From NCBI GenBank assembly GCA_019671135.1, contig JAHRHY010000013.1, positions 682,001 to 746,000 of the forward strand: a DNA stretch of 64,000 bases, read 5' to 3'. Positions 18,210 to 28,100 of this stretch are shown here, in pieces. The position numbers and the translations under genes are program-made. The notes beneath the pieces are model-generated. The model was not told where the DNA came from and made no database searches. It was given only the letters and a program-made list of their open reading frames with translations. Origin of the DNA: Linnemannia hyalina. Lineage: Eukaryota > Mortierellomycota > Mortierellomycetes > Mortierellales > Mortierellaceae. How positions within the stretch are numbered: the first letter of the stretch is position 1; each line of letters begins with the position of its first letter.

Positions 18210-20900
18210 ATGCCGACACTGTCAGCAGCCGCAAAAGTCTTCAACATCCCTGAACTCTCCGAAATAATCCTCCAAGACTTCACCCCGCACGATTTCGCAC
18301 AATGTATCCTCGTTTGCAAATCCTTTGCGTCCGTCTTCACACCCATCCTCTGGCACACCATCGCCCTCAAACAGGATCATCAACATGTCTGGTTCTCGAC
18401 GTCCCCAGAGGTGCAGGAGGCGTTGCGGAAGAATGCGCGGTTTGTGCAGGTTATTCGCGTTCGGAGTTGTAAGAGTCTAGTGCCGTTTTTGAAGTTGGTG
18501 GAGGAGGAGGAGGAGGAGGAGGTGGGCAGAGGAGGACGAGGAGGAGGAGGGAAAGTAATGCCGGGGTTGCATACGTTGCAGTTTCCGGTGTATAACAGGA
18601 GTTTGAGGAGTTATGAGATGGATGACTTGCTCCCGGATCCAGAGTTGCTTTCTGAGCAGGGACAGCAGGGAATATCATCAACTGCCGCAGCAGCAGGGGC
18701 GACATGGACACGGACACGGACACCGACAAGGGACTGGCTACGGTACAACGGGATGTTCCTCATGCGTCGTCGCTATTTTATCGACCGCCTCTACCGCCAA
18801 AGGCAACTCCACGCGCTCCAGAAACAACGGGTTGCTCGTCAACAACGGCTCGAGTCCTGGAAGATTACAAATGATCCGAACTATATTACGGTCCAGTTGA
18901 AGAAGAAGGGGGAGAGGGTGGCGCAGATGGAGCAGGAGTGTTTGGTCCTGGAGAGAAAGTTCCCGACTGTGGCTATGGGGTTGGGACCGAGTTCGATTGG
19001 ACAGGATTTGGAGCTGTTGAGGAGCAAGATTCGGGAGACGAAAGAGGAGACAGAGACGTTGAGGCGAGCATCGTCATTACCACCGCCAACAGGAGCAGGG
19101 TTGGGATTCAACAACGAAGGTTACAGCAACAACAACAACAATCACTCTATAGGATTATGGACGGAGGGCGAGTCAGGATTCCGCATGGGCTACGAAAAGT
19201 CGGATGAAGAGATCCTGGAACAGTTCCTGGGCAGGTTCCCTCACCTCCAGACCTTGATGACGACCTCGTTACCCTTTCTTAGCCACGGGGTCATACGGAC
19301 CGTGGTAGAGTTGGCTACTCTGAGGTCGCTTTCATTGACGATATACCATGCGAGTTTGCCTGCTCAAGTGGCGAATGTTCATACGCTTTTGAACACTTGT
19401 CCGCCCAACCTTGAAATCCTTCGACTTTCGTTCATGGACAAGGATGATGACACAGTCGACATGATGACTGGCACCGCCCACTCCAGGAACCGAGACGGCA
19501 CTGCCACCGCCACCGCCACTTTGCCGCCTGCGGAAATGTTCGAGACCTCTACCTCATCTTCTGCCGCAGGACCAACAACGACGACGAGCAACAACATCAG
19601 ATCAAAGGATGGTGGAGATATGAGTCTGGATCTTGTTCGAGTATCCATCCAGCGTGCAGGACCCATGCGATACCTCCGACGGCTATTTGTTGAAGGAACC
19701 CTCGGCGATCCGGCACTCACAAAGACCAGCACAATCGGCCACCCCAGCGCAGACTCACAGACATGGGTCGCCTTCTTGGAACGATGCCCCAACCTGCTGA
19801 CACTGAGCCTTGGAGGATGTTCCGTCATGGTCTTGCCCGAGGTCGGCCAGTCCCTCAAATTGTACTGTCCAAGACTGGAGGATTTTGCGATCGGTTACAA
19901 GAGTTATCTGGGCACGCCTTCATATGAGCACTTGGACTCGAACCTGGCGATTCTTTTGTCGTCACTAACAGGATTGAAACGGCTCCGAATCGATACGTTT
20001 GCATTGGAAACCAGAAGTCAAATCCTGGGCGTGATCCAACACCGCTTTACAGAGTCACTGACAGAGATCTCGCTCAACGACTGCAAGTACCTCCGCCTCC
20101 GGTTCCTAGCAGAATCCCATTCAATCTTCAGTCTCCTCCAGGCCCTCAAGAACATCGAGTCCTTGGATCTCCTTCCCTCGGGCGAGATCTTTCATTCCTT
20201 CGAACATACCCTAGGCTGCCTGCGGTTCGTGTCCGAGGTGTCTTCAAAGCCCTGGACCTGTCAGGGATCATTACGGGTGTTGAGGATAAATATTGATGGG
20301 GTACTGAGGAAAGCGTCGAGTTATTCGTTGACGAGGGAACAGGATCTGGAGACGAGTCGGATGTTGCAAAGGAGGGCTTGTCAGTTCTTGGGCTCGTTTC
20401 CGCAGTTGGAGGAGTTGTCGTTGGGGGTCTTGACGTCTGCTGCGCGACAGAAGGCGACCGCTCAGTGGCCTAATTTTGGTCATTATTACAGCGACAAGGA
20501 CATGGACAAAGACCTGGACGACACGAGTTTATTCGCACCAAGCGCAGAAGACCACGAACAAGGCCCCGTCTACGGAGCATTCAAATTTGTCGGTATCCAA
20601 TCCACCTGCCTCGCCCTCTCGCTCACCCACGGGCTCGACCTCATGTCTGGACTCAAACGTCTTAAGATCTTCAATGTTGCCAGGATGGATCATCTGATCG
20701 AAACAGAGGAAGTCGAGTTTATGATGGATCAGTGGCCAAAATTGGAGTTTGTGCCGGGCTTGTTGAGAGAGGGTTGGTTCCAGGGTGAGCCAGGGAGGCC
20801 GGAGGCGGAGAGGGTTGAGAGGAGCAGGCAGGTAAAGGAGAGGGATAGAAAGATGAGGGTTTGGATGAGGGAGCGGGCACCTTTTTTGAGGTATAATTGA
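18210..20900 (+). CDS. F-box/LRR protein, lineage B
   Basis: A single-exon gene of 896 residues. The frame is open from 18078, but the upstream stretch is low complexity; the ATG at 18210 is followed directly by the F-box (KVFNIPELSEIILQDFTPHD, CILVCKSFASVFTPILWHTIAL) and the FSTSPEVQEALRKNARFVQVIRVRSCKSLVPFL block. A Glu/Gly-rich run lies near residue 105. A charged, Gln/Arg-rich helical region (about 185-310) is likely coiled-coil. LRR units follow (LRSLSLTIYHAS, PNLEILRLSFMD, CPNLLTLSLGGCS, YCPRLEDFAIG, GLKRLRIDTF, LTEISLNDC, NIESLDLLPSG). The C-terminal block reads QLEELSLGV..., LALSLTHGLDLMSGLKRLK, NVARMDHLI..EVEFMMDQWPKLEFVPGLL. It starts only 268 bp after the stop of its paralogue at 17942. 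Confidence 0.87.
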   Translation: MPTLSAAAKVFNIPELSEIILQDFTPHDFAQCILVCKSFASVFTPILWHTIALKQDHQHVWFSTSPEVQEALRKNARFVQVIRVRSCKSLVPFLKLVEEEEEEEVGRGGRGGGGKVMPGLHTLQFPVYNRSLRSYEMDDLLPDPELLSEQGQQGISSTAAAAGATWTRTRTPTRDWLRYNGMFLMRRRYFIDRLYRQRQLHALQKQRVARQQRLESWKITNDPNYITVQLKKKGERVAQMEQECLVLERKFPTVAMGLGPSSIGQDLELLRSKIRETKEETETLRRASSLPPPTGAGLGFNNEGYSNNNNNHSIGLWTEGESGFRMGYEKSDEEILEQFLGRFPHLQTLMTTSLPFLSHGVIRTVVELATLRSLSLTIYHASLPAQVANVHTLLNTCPPNLEILRLSFMDKDDDTVDMMTGTAHSRNRDGTATATATLPPAEMFETSTSSSAAGPTTTTSNNIRSKDGGDMSLDLVRVSIQRAGPMRYLRRLFVEGTLGDPALTKTSTIGHPSADSQTWVAFLERCPNLLTLSLGGCSVMVLPEVGQSLKLYCPRLEDFAIGYKSYLGTPSYEHLDSNLAILLSSLTGLKRLRIDTFALETRSQILGVIQHRFTESLTEISLNDCKYLRLRFLAESHSIFSLLQALKNIESLDLLPSGEIFHSFEHTLGCLRFVSEVSSKPWTCQGSLRVLRINIDGVLRKASSYSLTREQDLETSRMLQRRACQFLGSFPQLEELSLGVLTSAARQKATAQWPNFGHYYSDKDMDKDLDDTSLFAPSAEDHEQGPVYGAFKFVGIQSTCLALSLTHGLDLMSGLKRLKIFNVARMDHLIETEEVEFMMDQWPKLEFVPGLLREGWFQGEPGRPEAERVERSRQVKERDRKMRVWMRERAPFLRYN

Positions 20901-21008
20901 ACGTGAGGTGGAGGAGAGGGGGTTATGATGATGATGGTACAAGGGTTTGCGCGGCGCGTCGTTTTGTTTTTGGTTGTTGTTGGTATAGAAGGGGGCGAAC
21001 AGTCGCTC

Positions 21009-21024
21009 GTATATAAAAAGACGG
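21009..21024 (+). promoter_or_regulatory. TATA-like box ahead of a decayed F-box gene
   Basis: The sequence GTATATAAAAAGACGG ends 17 bp before the first ATG of the F-box relic at 21042. A near-copy (GTATAAAAGACGGT) occurs at 25057-25070 ahead of an intact F-box gene. The shared AAAGACGG extension beyond the TATA core suggests common ancestry of the two promoters. Confidence 0.45.
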
Positions 21025-21041
21025 AAGCCCTATTTCCTGAG

Positions 21042-21790
21042 ATGACAATGGCATCATCCCGCCTCTTTCAGATTCCAGAACTGGTCATGAAACTAACCTC
21101 GAAACCAGAGCCCCTTCCTTTACACCTCGGTCCAGGGTTCAGCGCAAGACTCAAAGATCTGTCGAATCCTGGCGATTAATGTCCATCATATCCATGAACT
21201 TACCTCTGGACCGCTCCTTTCGGCGTTCCTGTATAGCTGTCTTCTCGCCTATCACGAGTAATCTTCCTCATCCTCTTCGTCGTCGCCATCGATCTAGAAA
21301 AAAGACTCTTTCCAGACTCCCACGCATTGATCGTCCGACCGAAACCCTGACGCCCCTCAACCCCTGGCGCGCCTGAAAAAGTTCACCTTCACAACCTATT
21401 TCGCGCTCCGAATCATGAGATCCCACACCTTCATGCCCTCCATTCGGTAAGCTCAACTGTACTGGTTTCGGGAATTATGTATTCCTTCTTTGACAGATCT
21501 GTCCCTCAAGGTGATGTTTCTAGATGATTATGAAAGAAGGGATGGGGGGATGGTGAAGTTGGCGCAGACGTTGAAGGGGATGAGGCGATTGAGGAGGGTG
21601 GAGATTTGTGTGTTGTTGGCGGATGATGATGCGTGGCCGCGGGTTATGGAGACGTTGTTTTTTTTGGAGGGTGTTGTTGTGTGGATGGTGATGGGGTGTT
21701 GTCGGCGTTGGAGGAGGTGAGGATTCGGAAGAGTGGGTCGAGGAGAAGGTGAAAAAGGAAGTTGGGAGTGAACGACTGACAGGCCCTTCT
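21042..21790 (+). pseudogene. Decayed F-box/LRR gene (lineage A)
   Basis: The first frame begins with a paralogue-like start (MTMASSRLFQIPELVMKLTS) but stops at 21179. Homology resumes in shifted frames: a segment near 21135-21260 reads LAINVHHIHELTSGPLLSAF, matching the equivalent NVRHVISGPLFASF segment of the intact neighbour at 21909. At 21490-21660 the frame SLKVMFLDDYE...LRRVEICVLLADD..WPRVMETL matches its CPHLTSLKMDL..LRSLKKLHFT repeat unit. Several frameshifts and stops are needed and nothing beyond the first LRR units is left. Order and spacing match the N-terminal 40% of the 21909 gene, so this is a dead tandem copy. A possible promoter is retained at 21009-21024. Confidence 0.75.
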
Positions 21791-21908
21791 AACTCCCTCG
21801 GTATGTGTAAGGTTATTTTGTAGCATTTGCTGTGTGTCAATATTAGTCCGCTTCTTTTCTTTTTTCCTTTTCTTCATCACCCACACCCAGCCTACCGATG
21901 CACAAAAA

Positions 21909-23942
21909 ATGGATCACCTACAACAACCACTGACACAACAGCACCAATCAGCCAGCTCAAGATTCTTCGACATCACAGAGCTGATCCTAACCCTCACCGC
22001 TTTCCTGGACCGCGCCGTAATCGCGAACCTCTGTCAGACGAATCGCAGAATAAACAGCATCTGCACACCCCGTCTCTACTCCTTCCAGAACTTCTTCCTG
22101 GACACAACAGTCCATAGTACCGCGCGTATACTCAACACCCCTGAAGCCACATCTGCCTTTGCGAGGAATATTCAGAACGTCCGCCACGTCATCTCTGGAC
22201 CATTGTTTGCGTCCTTCTACTACAACTGTCTGCTCCTGGCCCACACCACCGCCTCCTCTCAAAACCTCGAACAGGATTTGTCATTTCGACCCCTTCTGAC
22301 TGCTGAAGGAATGGCAGGAATAGCAAGAGGAGCAGCAGGAGTACCCCCGACAGCTGGCGATCCATGGAAACAGACCATGATGCCTATAGGCACGATGACC
22401 AACCTCGTCTCATTCACCTACTTCCCCGACCTTTCCATCCGGTTCTTCAATCACCCTGCCTTTGTCTTTAGCGCCCGATTCCCCAAAACCCGTCAGGCCC
22501 AGATATTCTGGATTCTACAACAATGCCCTCACTTGACGAGCCTGAAAATGGATCTTTTGTTCTCCGAAGAACAGGAACTTGTTTCGCTCGCCAAGGCCCT
22601 TCCCGCGCTGCGGAGCTTGAAGAAGCTACATTTTACGGCTACGACGGATATCAGCAAGGATTGGTCAAAGTTGGTGCCGACTCTCGTGCTCAATGCCCCG
22701 GCGTCGCTCGAGTGTCTTGAGATGTGGCTGGAGGACATTTACGAGTCTGATTTTGATTATACCTCTGTCATTTGGGATGAGCAGGACCCACAGGAACCGG
22801 ACTCTTCATCAGCAGCTGGACACAGATTGGATCAGCTGCCCGAAGAAATGACAAGACCGCGGGATGCTTGGACAGGCGAGCTGAGACAGGGGCAGCCATT
22901 GATTCATTTGCGTCGCCTTTACATTGCCAGTTTCGCTCAGGTCTCGCCTACCGACATGGCGGCGATCTTTGCACATTGCCCAGCGGTGGTCGAATTACAT
23001 ATCCCAGACTTGGACGAGGGCGCAGATGTCCGGAGGGTTGCGAGGTATATCGCCGAGAGTTGCCCCAGGATCACTCAAGTCTTTCAGCACGGCAGGGTAT
23101 ACGACGATCAACAACTGACATTGGAGATTGTTCGTGCAGTAGAGGAGCAAAAGCTGGAAGTGTTGTTGTTCTCGGCATCTCAGGGCGGCGATGATTTGAT
23201 TCCGGTGATGCTGCAGAGACATTCGACAGTTCTGCGGGAGCTCCGGTTGGATGGTTCCATCCGGTTATCAAGCAAGTCCGTTCAAAAGATCCTCTGTACC
23301 GGACAAGGGCTAGAGGTGCTCAGTATAGTATCCATCTACCGCGCCACGTCGTATATTACTCTTGAGGATGCGGTTGCCGTGGAGTGGGTCAGTAAGAAGA
23401 TCAAGCAATTGGGACTGGCATTTGAGATCGGCGCAACGATGCCTCCATCTCCTGATGCTTATTACAAGCGTTTGGAGAAGGAGGAACCTCTTGTTCTGAC
23501 CGAGGATGAGCGGGCGCAGTTTTCGCTTTTGGAGACACTCTATCGTCAAATTGGTGCCTTGGTTGAGTTGGAGCATCTTGATATGCGAGTTGTGGTAGAG
23601 TGCACCCCATTCCATTATTCGTATCACGATGTCTCGTTCCCGGGTATGCTATCGTTAGGGGATGAAGTCGTAGGGAAACCGGGGTACCTGGACCTGTTAG
23701 GCGGGCTGAAGAAATTGAGGTCGTTGAATGGGTCGGTGCGAGCAAAGACGGACGAGACGAGGGTAACGTTCGGGCAGAGAGAGTGTGAGTGGTTGAATGA
23801 GAATTGGCCTGTGTTGGAGGACTTAAATCTGTGTTCTTACATGCCGAGGGATAAGTTCTTGGATGGTGTCCATGGACGGGACGAAAGGACTTGCTTTGGA
23901 TGGTTGAAGAAGCTCCGCCCAAAGTTGAACTTAGAGTTCTAA
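21909..23942 (+). CDS. F-box/LRR protein, lineage A
   Basis: A single-exon gene of 677 residues. The start at 21909 is the first ATG; upstream frame to 21834 uses only a GTG and is C/T-rich. The F-box follows a Gln-rich leader (SRFFDITELILTLTAFLD, IANLCQTNRRINSICTPRLYSFQNF). LRR units include CPHLTSLKMDLLF, LRSLKKLHFTATT, CPAVVELHIPDLD, CPRITQVFQHGR, TVLRELRLDGSI, GQGLEVLSIVSI. The C-terminal lineage A module is complete: LYRQIGALVELEHLDMRVV, VSFPGMLSLGDEVVGKPGYL, LLGGLKKLRSLNGSVR, TFGQRECEWLNENWPVLEDLNL, and a GWLKKLRPKLNLEF tail. It lies directly downstream of its own decayed copy (21042-21790). Presumed SCF adaptor. Confidence 0.88.
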   Translation: MDHLQQPLTQQHQSASSRFFDITELILTLTAFLDRAVIANLCQTNRRINSICTPRLYSFQNFFLDTTVHSTARILNTPEATSAFARNIQNVRHVISGPLFASFYYNCLLLAHTTASSQNLEQDLSFRPLLTAEGMAGIARGAAGVPPTAGDPWKQTMMPIGTMTNLVSFTYFPDLSIRFFNHPAFVFSARFPKTRQAQIFWILQQCPHLTSLKMDLLFSEEQELVSLAKALPALRSLKKLHFTATTDISKDWSKLVPTLVLNAPASLECLEMWLEDIYESDFDYTSVIWDEQDPQEPDSSSAAGHRLDQLPEEMTRPRDAWTGELRQGQPLIHLRRLYIASFAQVSPTDMAAIFAHCPAVVELHIPDLDEGADVRRVARYIAESCPRITQVFQHGRVYDDQQLTLEIVRAVEEQKLEVLLFSASQGGDDLIPVMLQRHSTVLRELRLDGSIRLSSKSVQKILCTGQGLEVLSIVSIYRATSYITLEDAVAVEWVSKKIKQLGLAFEIGATMPPSPDAYYKRLEKEEPLVLTEDERAQFSLLETLYRQIGALVELEHLDMRVVVECTPFHYSYHDVSFPGMLSLGDEVVGKPGYLDLLGGLKKLRSLNGSVRAKTDETRVTFGQRECEWLNENWPVLEDLNLCSYMPRDKFLDGVHGRDERTCFGWLKKLRPKLNLEF

Positions 23943-24193
23943 ACGCTTATGTAATGGTGGTTGTACAGCACCTTTATTGCACGTCGACAAGTTTTAAAAA
24001 GACACAGTGCATGTCCAATACAAACAGCGAAGAAGGAAAACTCTTGATAAACGCGGCGTGTTTTGTTAATTGGCCTTTGTCTCTTGTGCCGACTCGTTTG
24101 GGTACTATGTGCATGAAAAAATCTTTCGCGCACAGCCACCCCTGACCAGACTTGGTTTTTCCATTGTCCTTTTGCTTTCCCTATTAACACAAA

Positions 24194-24349
24194 ATGTCCG
24201 GTGAGGACTATGGCTCCGACTACAGCTACGACTCCGACGAAGATAATAACAGCTATGATCTCTCGGATTCATACTATGACGACCCAGAGGACTGGCCAAT
24301 GACGACAATCAAGAGTCTTCAAAACAAGACCCATCTCGTCAAACTTTGA
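24194..24349 (+). CDS. Small acidic Tyr/Asp/Ser-rich ORF (51 aa), possible gene fragment
   Basis: An ATG at 24194 opens a 51-residue frame: MSGEDYGSDYSYDSDEDNN, then a Ser/Tyr/Asp run, DDPEDWPMTTIKSLQNK and a short basic end before TGA. It was too short for a standard ORF listing. An N-terminus this rich in Asp, Ser and Tyr is typical of Ariadne-type (RBR) E3 ligases and some other ubiquitin-pathway proteins, but no RING follows here. It may be the remnant of such an N-terminus, a small real protein, or chance. The upstream 250 bp has no C/T tract, and I see no splice donor that clearly continues it. Confidence 0.35.
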   Translation: MSGEDYGSDYSYDSDEDNNSYDLSDSYYDDPEDWPMTTIKSLQNKTHLVKL

Positions 24350-25182
24350 GGCGATTTTAACCCACCTCCCCGAGTCGACATTCGAAGCGTTTTAATTCAA
24401 CAGCTATCGCGGTGGGACGTCTATGGTAGAGGCGTTGGTGCGGTTCCATTCCTTGTCGGTAAAGAGTGCTGGCTTGCTCCAGAGAGGGTACATCACCAGC
24501 AGGGCAATCCCTTTGTTTTATTGACGTTTTGTTTAATATGAGTGTGTTCAATTGCGTGAAAAGAAGCGGATGAATCATTTATTCAAAGATTGTGAAAGTA
24601 TTTTGCTTCCCGCGTATCCTTCAACGCGCATACCATATCGACCTTCACACGAAAAAGCCCGCACAAAGAAGTAACTTAAAAGAACGCGTCGCAAAAGGCT
24701 AATTAAAAAAGTGATTCGAAACACTTGTCCAAAATGACAGGGTTGGATAATAAGGTCCAGAGGGCCTTATGGAGTGTACGGTGGTAACGACGAGACGTTG
24801 ACGACGACGATGGTAGTAATTAGTTGCGACAATATCGACCTCCCCTGGCGGGGGCGTTTGTTTGTAAACCGTGAAAACACTGTTGCCAACTTACCATGGA
24901 CCATTGCCACCTTCCTGTCACATGATGTGAACAATTTCAAAAAAAAAAAAGCTGAGCAGATAATGGACCATGGCAACGATGGTCGACCAGCCTTGCTTGG
25001 ACCAGCTTATACGGCATTCAGGCACATTTCGACCTTCGGTGTGGCTTTAATTTCTTGTATAAAAGACGGTCAGGCAGGCCGCCTTTTTCATCTCCCCTCT
25101 CCTTTTGTTCCATCACCACCCCCTCACCCTCCCACTCTCTCACGCTCACCCCTCATACCCTCTTCCTTCAAAACACACACTA
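24350..25182. other. Intergenic region upstream of the Gln-rich F-box gene
   Basis: About 0.8 kb with no supportable gene. The frame at 24774-25193 is non-descript and partly promoter. It contains a TATA-like box at 25057-25070 and a C/T-rich leader (about 25085-25170) before the start at 25183. Confidence 0.5.
25057..25070 (+). promoter_or_regulatory. TATA-like box of the 25183 F-box gene
   Basis: GTATAAAAGACGGT lies about 113 bp upstream of the start codon at 25183, followed by a C/T-rich leader that probably holds the transcription start. The same TATA plus AAAGACGG string occurs at 21009-21024. Confidence 0.45.
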
Positions 25183-28100
25183 ATGCTGGATAGCACCCCC
25201 GTGTTCGAAGCCCTGTCGATCCCAGAGCTCCTCGACGCCATCCAGGTCTACTTAACCCCGCACGATCTTGTCCAGTGTGCCGCAGTCTCCAAACCCTTCC
25301 TAGCCCTCTTCACCCCCCTCCTCTGGGAAACCATTACCATTAGGACCCATCACCAACATGTCGCCTTCACCACCGTTCCCGAGGTCCAAGACGCCCTTGT
25401 CCGAAACGCGCCCCATATCCGTGTCATTTACCTCCGCACCTGCAAGAGTCTCGAACCCTTTTTACGTGTCGACCCCGCTCACTTGAAACTCCTCCACACC
25501 GTAGCTTTCCCTTGGACCCTCAAGACCCTAGACCAATATTATCATTATCAAGACATGGATGAAGACTACCAACCCTCCTTTGCGTCCTCGGTCTACACCC
25601 TTCCTCCATCAGCTCTTCAAGACGCCGGACAGTCGCGACAAGAACGGCGGCCCCGGATTTCGTACAGTGCCATCGACAGAGTCTTCGCCCGGCAGGACTG
25701 GCTCCGGGCCGAGGGCATGTTCCCAGCTCGGGAGCAAGCGGTCGGTACTCAACTTCGGTATCTGCAACGATTTCAGGATCTGCAACGACGACAGGCCGAG
25801 GCCCAAGAGGCTACTGCTTTTGCTGCTGCAACCATTGCTACCCCGCCTGAAACTCCAACTGCATCTTCGTCCTCTTCGAGAAATGTTTCTGCCTCCACGA
25901 CCACCAACACCACCACAACGCCAACTCAACAGCGCATGGCCAATATACTTGAGCGTCAACGACAGCTACAGCAAATGCAGAATATACAGGCAGACAGGCA
26001 GAGAGTGTTGCAGATACAATTACAACAACAGCTACAACAGCAGCAAGCACAACAACAAGCACAACAGCAAGCACAACAACAAGCACAACAGCAAGCACAA
26101 CAGCAAGCACAACAGCTACAACAAACTCAACATACACCACCTCTACAGCCTCCACTGCAGCAACTGCCTATACTGTCGAACCAACAACAACTCCAGCTCC
26201 AACAACTCCAGAACCAGGTCCAACAGGGAATGCAAGCCCAGCAGTCCCATGGCACTCTTCACTTTCAGATTCTGCAGCAGCAGTCGCGTCAGAATGCCCA
26301 GCACGGCCTCCAGCATCATTCATTGCAGCTTGGCACACCGCAGATCATCCTTGCTGCTAACCAACAAATGGCGGCCCAGGCGCATGCAACGGCTCAGACA
26401 GCGGGGCTGATACAACAATTAGCTATTATGGAGAATCGAGAGCAGGCGTCACTGCTTTTTGAGGAGAATCGACGAGGGCATCAAGGCCCACGTGTCAACA
26501 ATCAGTCAGCTGTGCAGGCGCTCGAGACCCAGCAGGCGGCCCTCCTAGAGTCTCAACGACTGGTTCACCAACAACACCCCTGGAAAGACTACTCGCCAGG
26601 CCGACAGACCACACTTCGGACGCACGATCTGGCTCTTATCAATGCGGAGAGACAGTTTGTGTACTTCCACGGCATCGTCCATCAACACAAGATACTTTCG
26701 CCGCAGGAACACCGCCAAGCCCAGACACAAGTCGATCAATACCTGCCACAACTGGTCTCCATTCAACTGACCCAGAGGAGAATCACCCAGGGCGAAGGCC
26801 AACAACAGCAGCTGGTGGAACCGACTCTAGGACCAGCCAACTTTCAGGAGCAGCAGGTGAATCAGCTGACTCTTGTCCGGGCCATGGAACGTCTTCAGTT
26901 GTGCATCGAGGTCCTTCCAAGAGTCCAGGCCTATCTTGACAGCATTGAGTCGATCTCTGCCCAACCCTGGTTTGTCGACAACGCGGAGGATGAGCGGTGG
27001 TTGGTGCGATTCATGACGCGATTCTCGGGACTCAAGGCTTTTGGGAGCGGCAACCTGATCCTGTCCAACAAGGAGGTCTGGGATTCGATGGGTCGTCTCT
27101 GGTCGGATATGCGAGTCCTATCCCTGGTACTGTTCAAGCATGCCACCGGCCAACCTTCACAACGCCACCTCGAACTTGCAGCCTTGCTCGATCGATGCCC
27201 TCCTCGCCTGGAGAGCCTGCGGTTGTCCTTCTCAGCGCAAGACATAAGTCTCCACCCTTCCACTCACGAATTCACCCGCATCAACAACGACGCCGGTGCG
27301 GCAGGTCCTGGATCGGTCGCCTTGGAGGATATTCCTACCCTGCGACGGGCCTATATCGAGGGTCATATCGGGAAGAAGGACTACTTGCAGGATGCCGAGA
27401 CTTGGATCCAATTTCTCTGCCGCTGTCCCAACCTCCAGTCGCTCGCCTTGGGATCCTGTAATTGGCAGGTCATTCGTCATGTTGCCGCCAAGGTCAAGGA
27501 CCACTGGCCTCAGCTTGAAGAGTTTGCCACCAGTCCCATCCGCCAAGCAGCCTATGATCCTCAGTTGGATCAGAGCATCTCCATGTTACTCAATGCAGCC
27601 TGTTGGGGCTCGGCTAGTGTCGACAACGGTGACGATGAGGAGATGGTCTCCGCGGATCCTGTAACTGATAAGTTAATTCTTCGTCGCCGAGGGATGAAGA
27701 AGGTTCGACTCGACCGACTCATCTTCAACAGCCAGAGTCCCATCCTTCAGAGTCTGTTCCGTCTGTCCCATTCCCTGACCCACCTGTCGATGCGAGACTG
27801 TCAGTTTAGTGGCGGGTTTGCGAGTGATACCCTGTTGCGCCTTTTGCGGGCCTGCGATCGGTTGGTGGAGGTGGACCTGTTGCCCTCGGGGTCGTACTAT
27901 CGACCATATCTGTTGGGACTGAATGCTCAGCAGTTTGTCAAGCTCTTTTCGCTCAACACCCCATGGCCCAGCACCCATACCCTCAAGGTCTTACGGGTGG
28001 CGATCTATGGATGCGGTCAGACTCCTCTCGCTCCCGATGCTAGTGTCTTTACTAGTACTGGTTCTTCCTCTGCGGCAGCTCCTCCACCTTCATCGTTGCT

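Noticed and set aside
21800..21855. Possible 5' UTR intron (GTATGTGTAAGG to ATTAG) before the 21909 gene
   Set aside because: No upstream exon can be identified and the signals are short; left uncalled.
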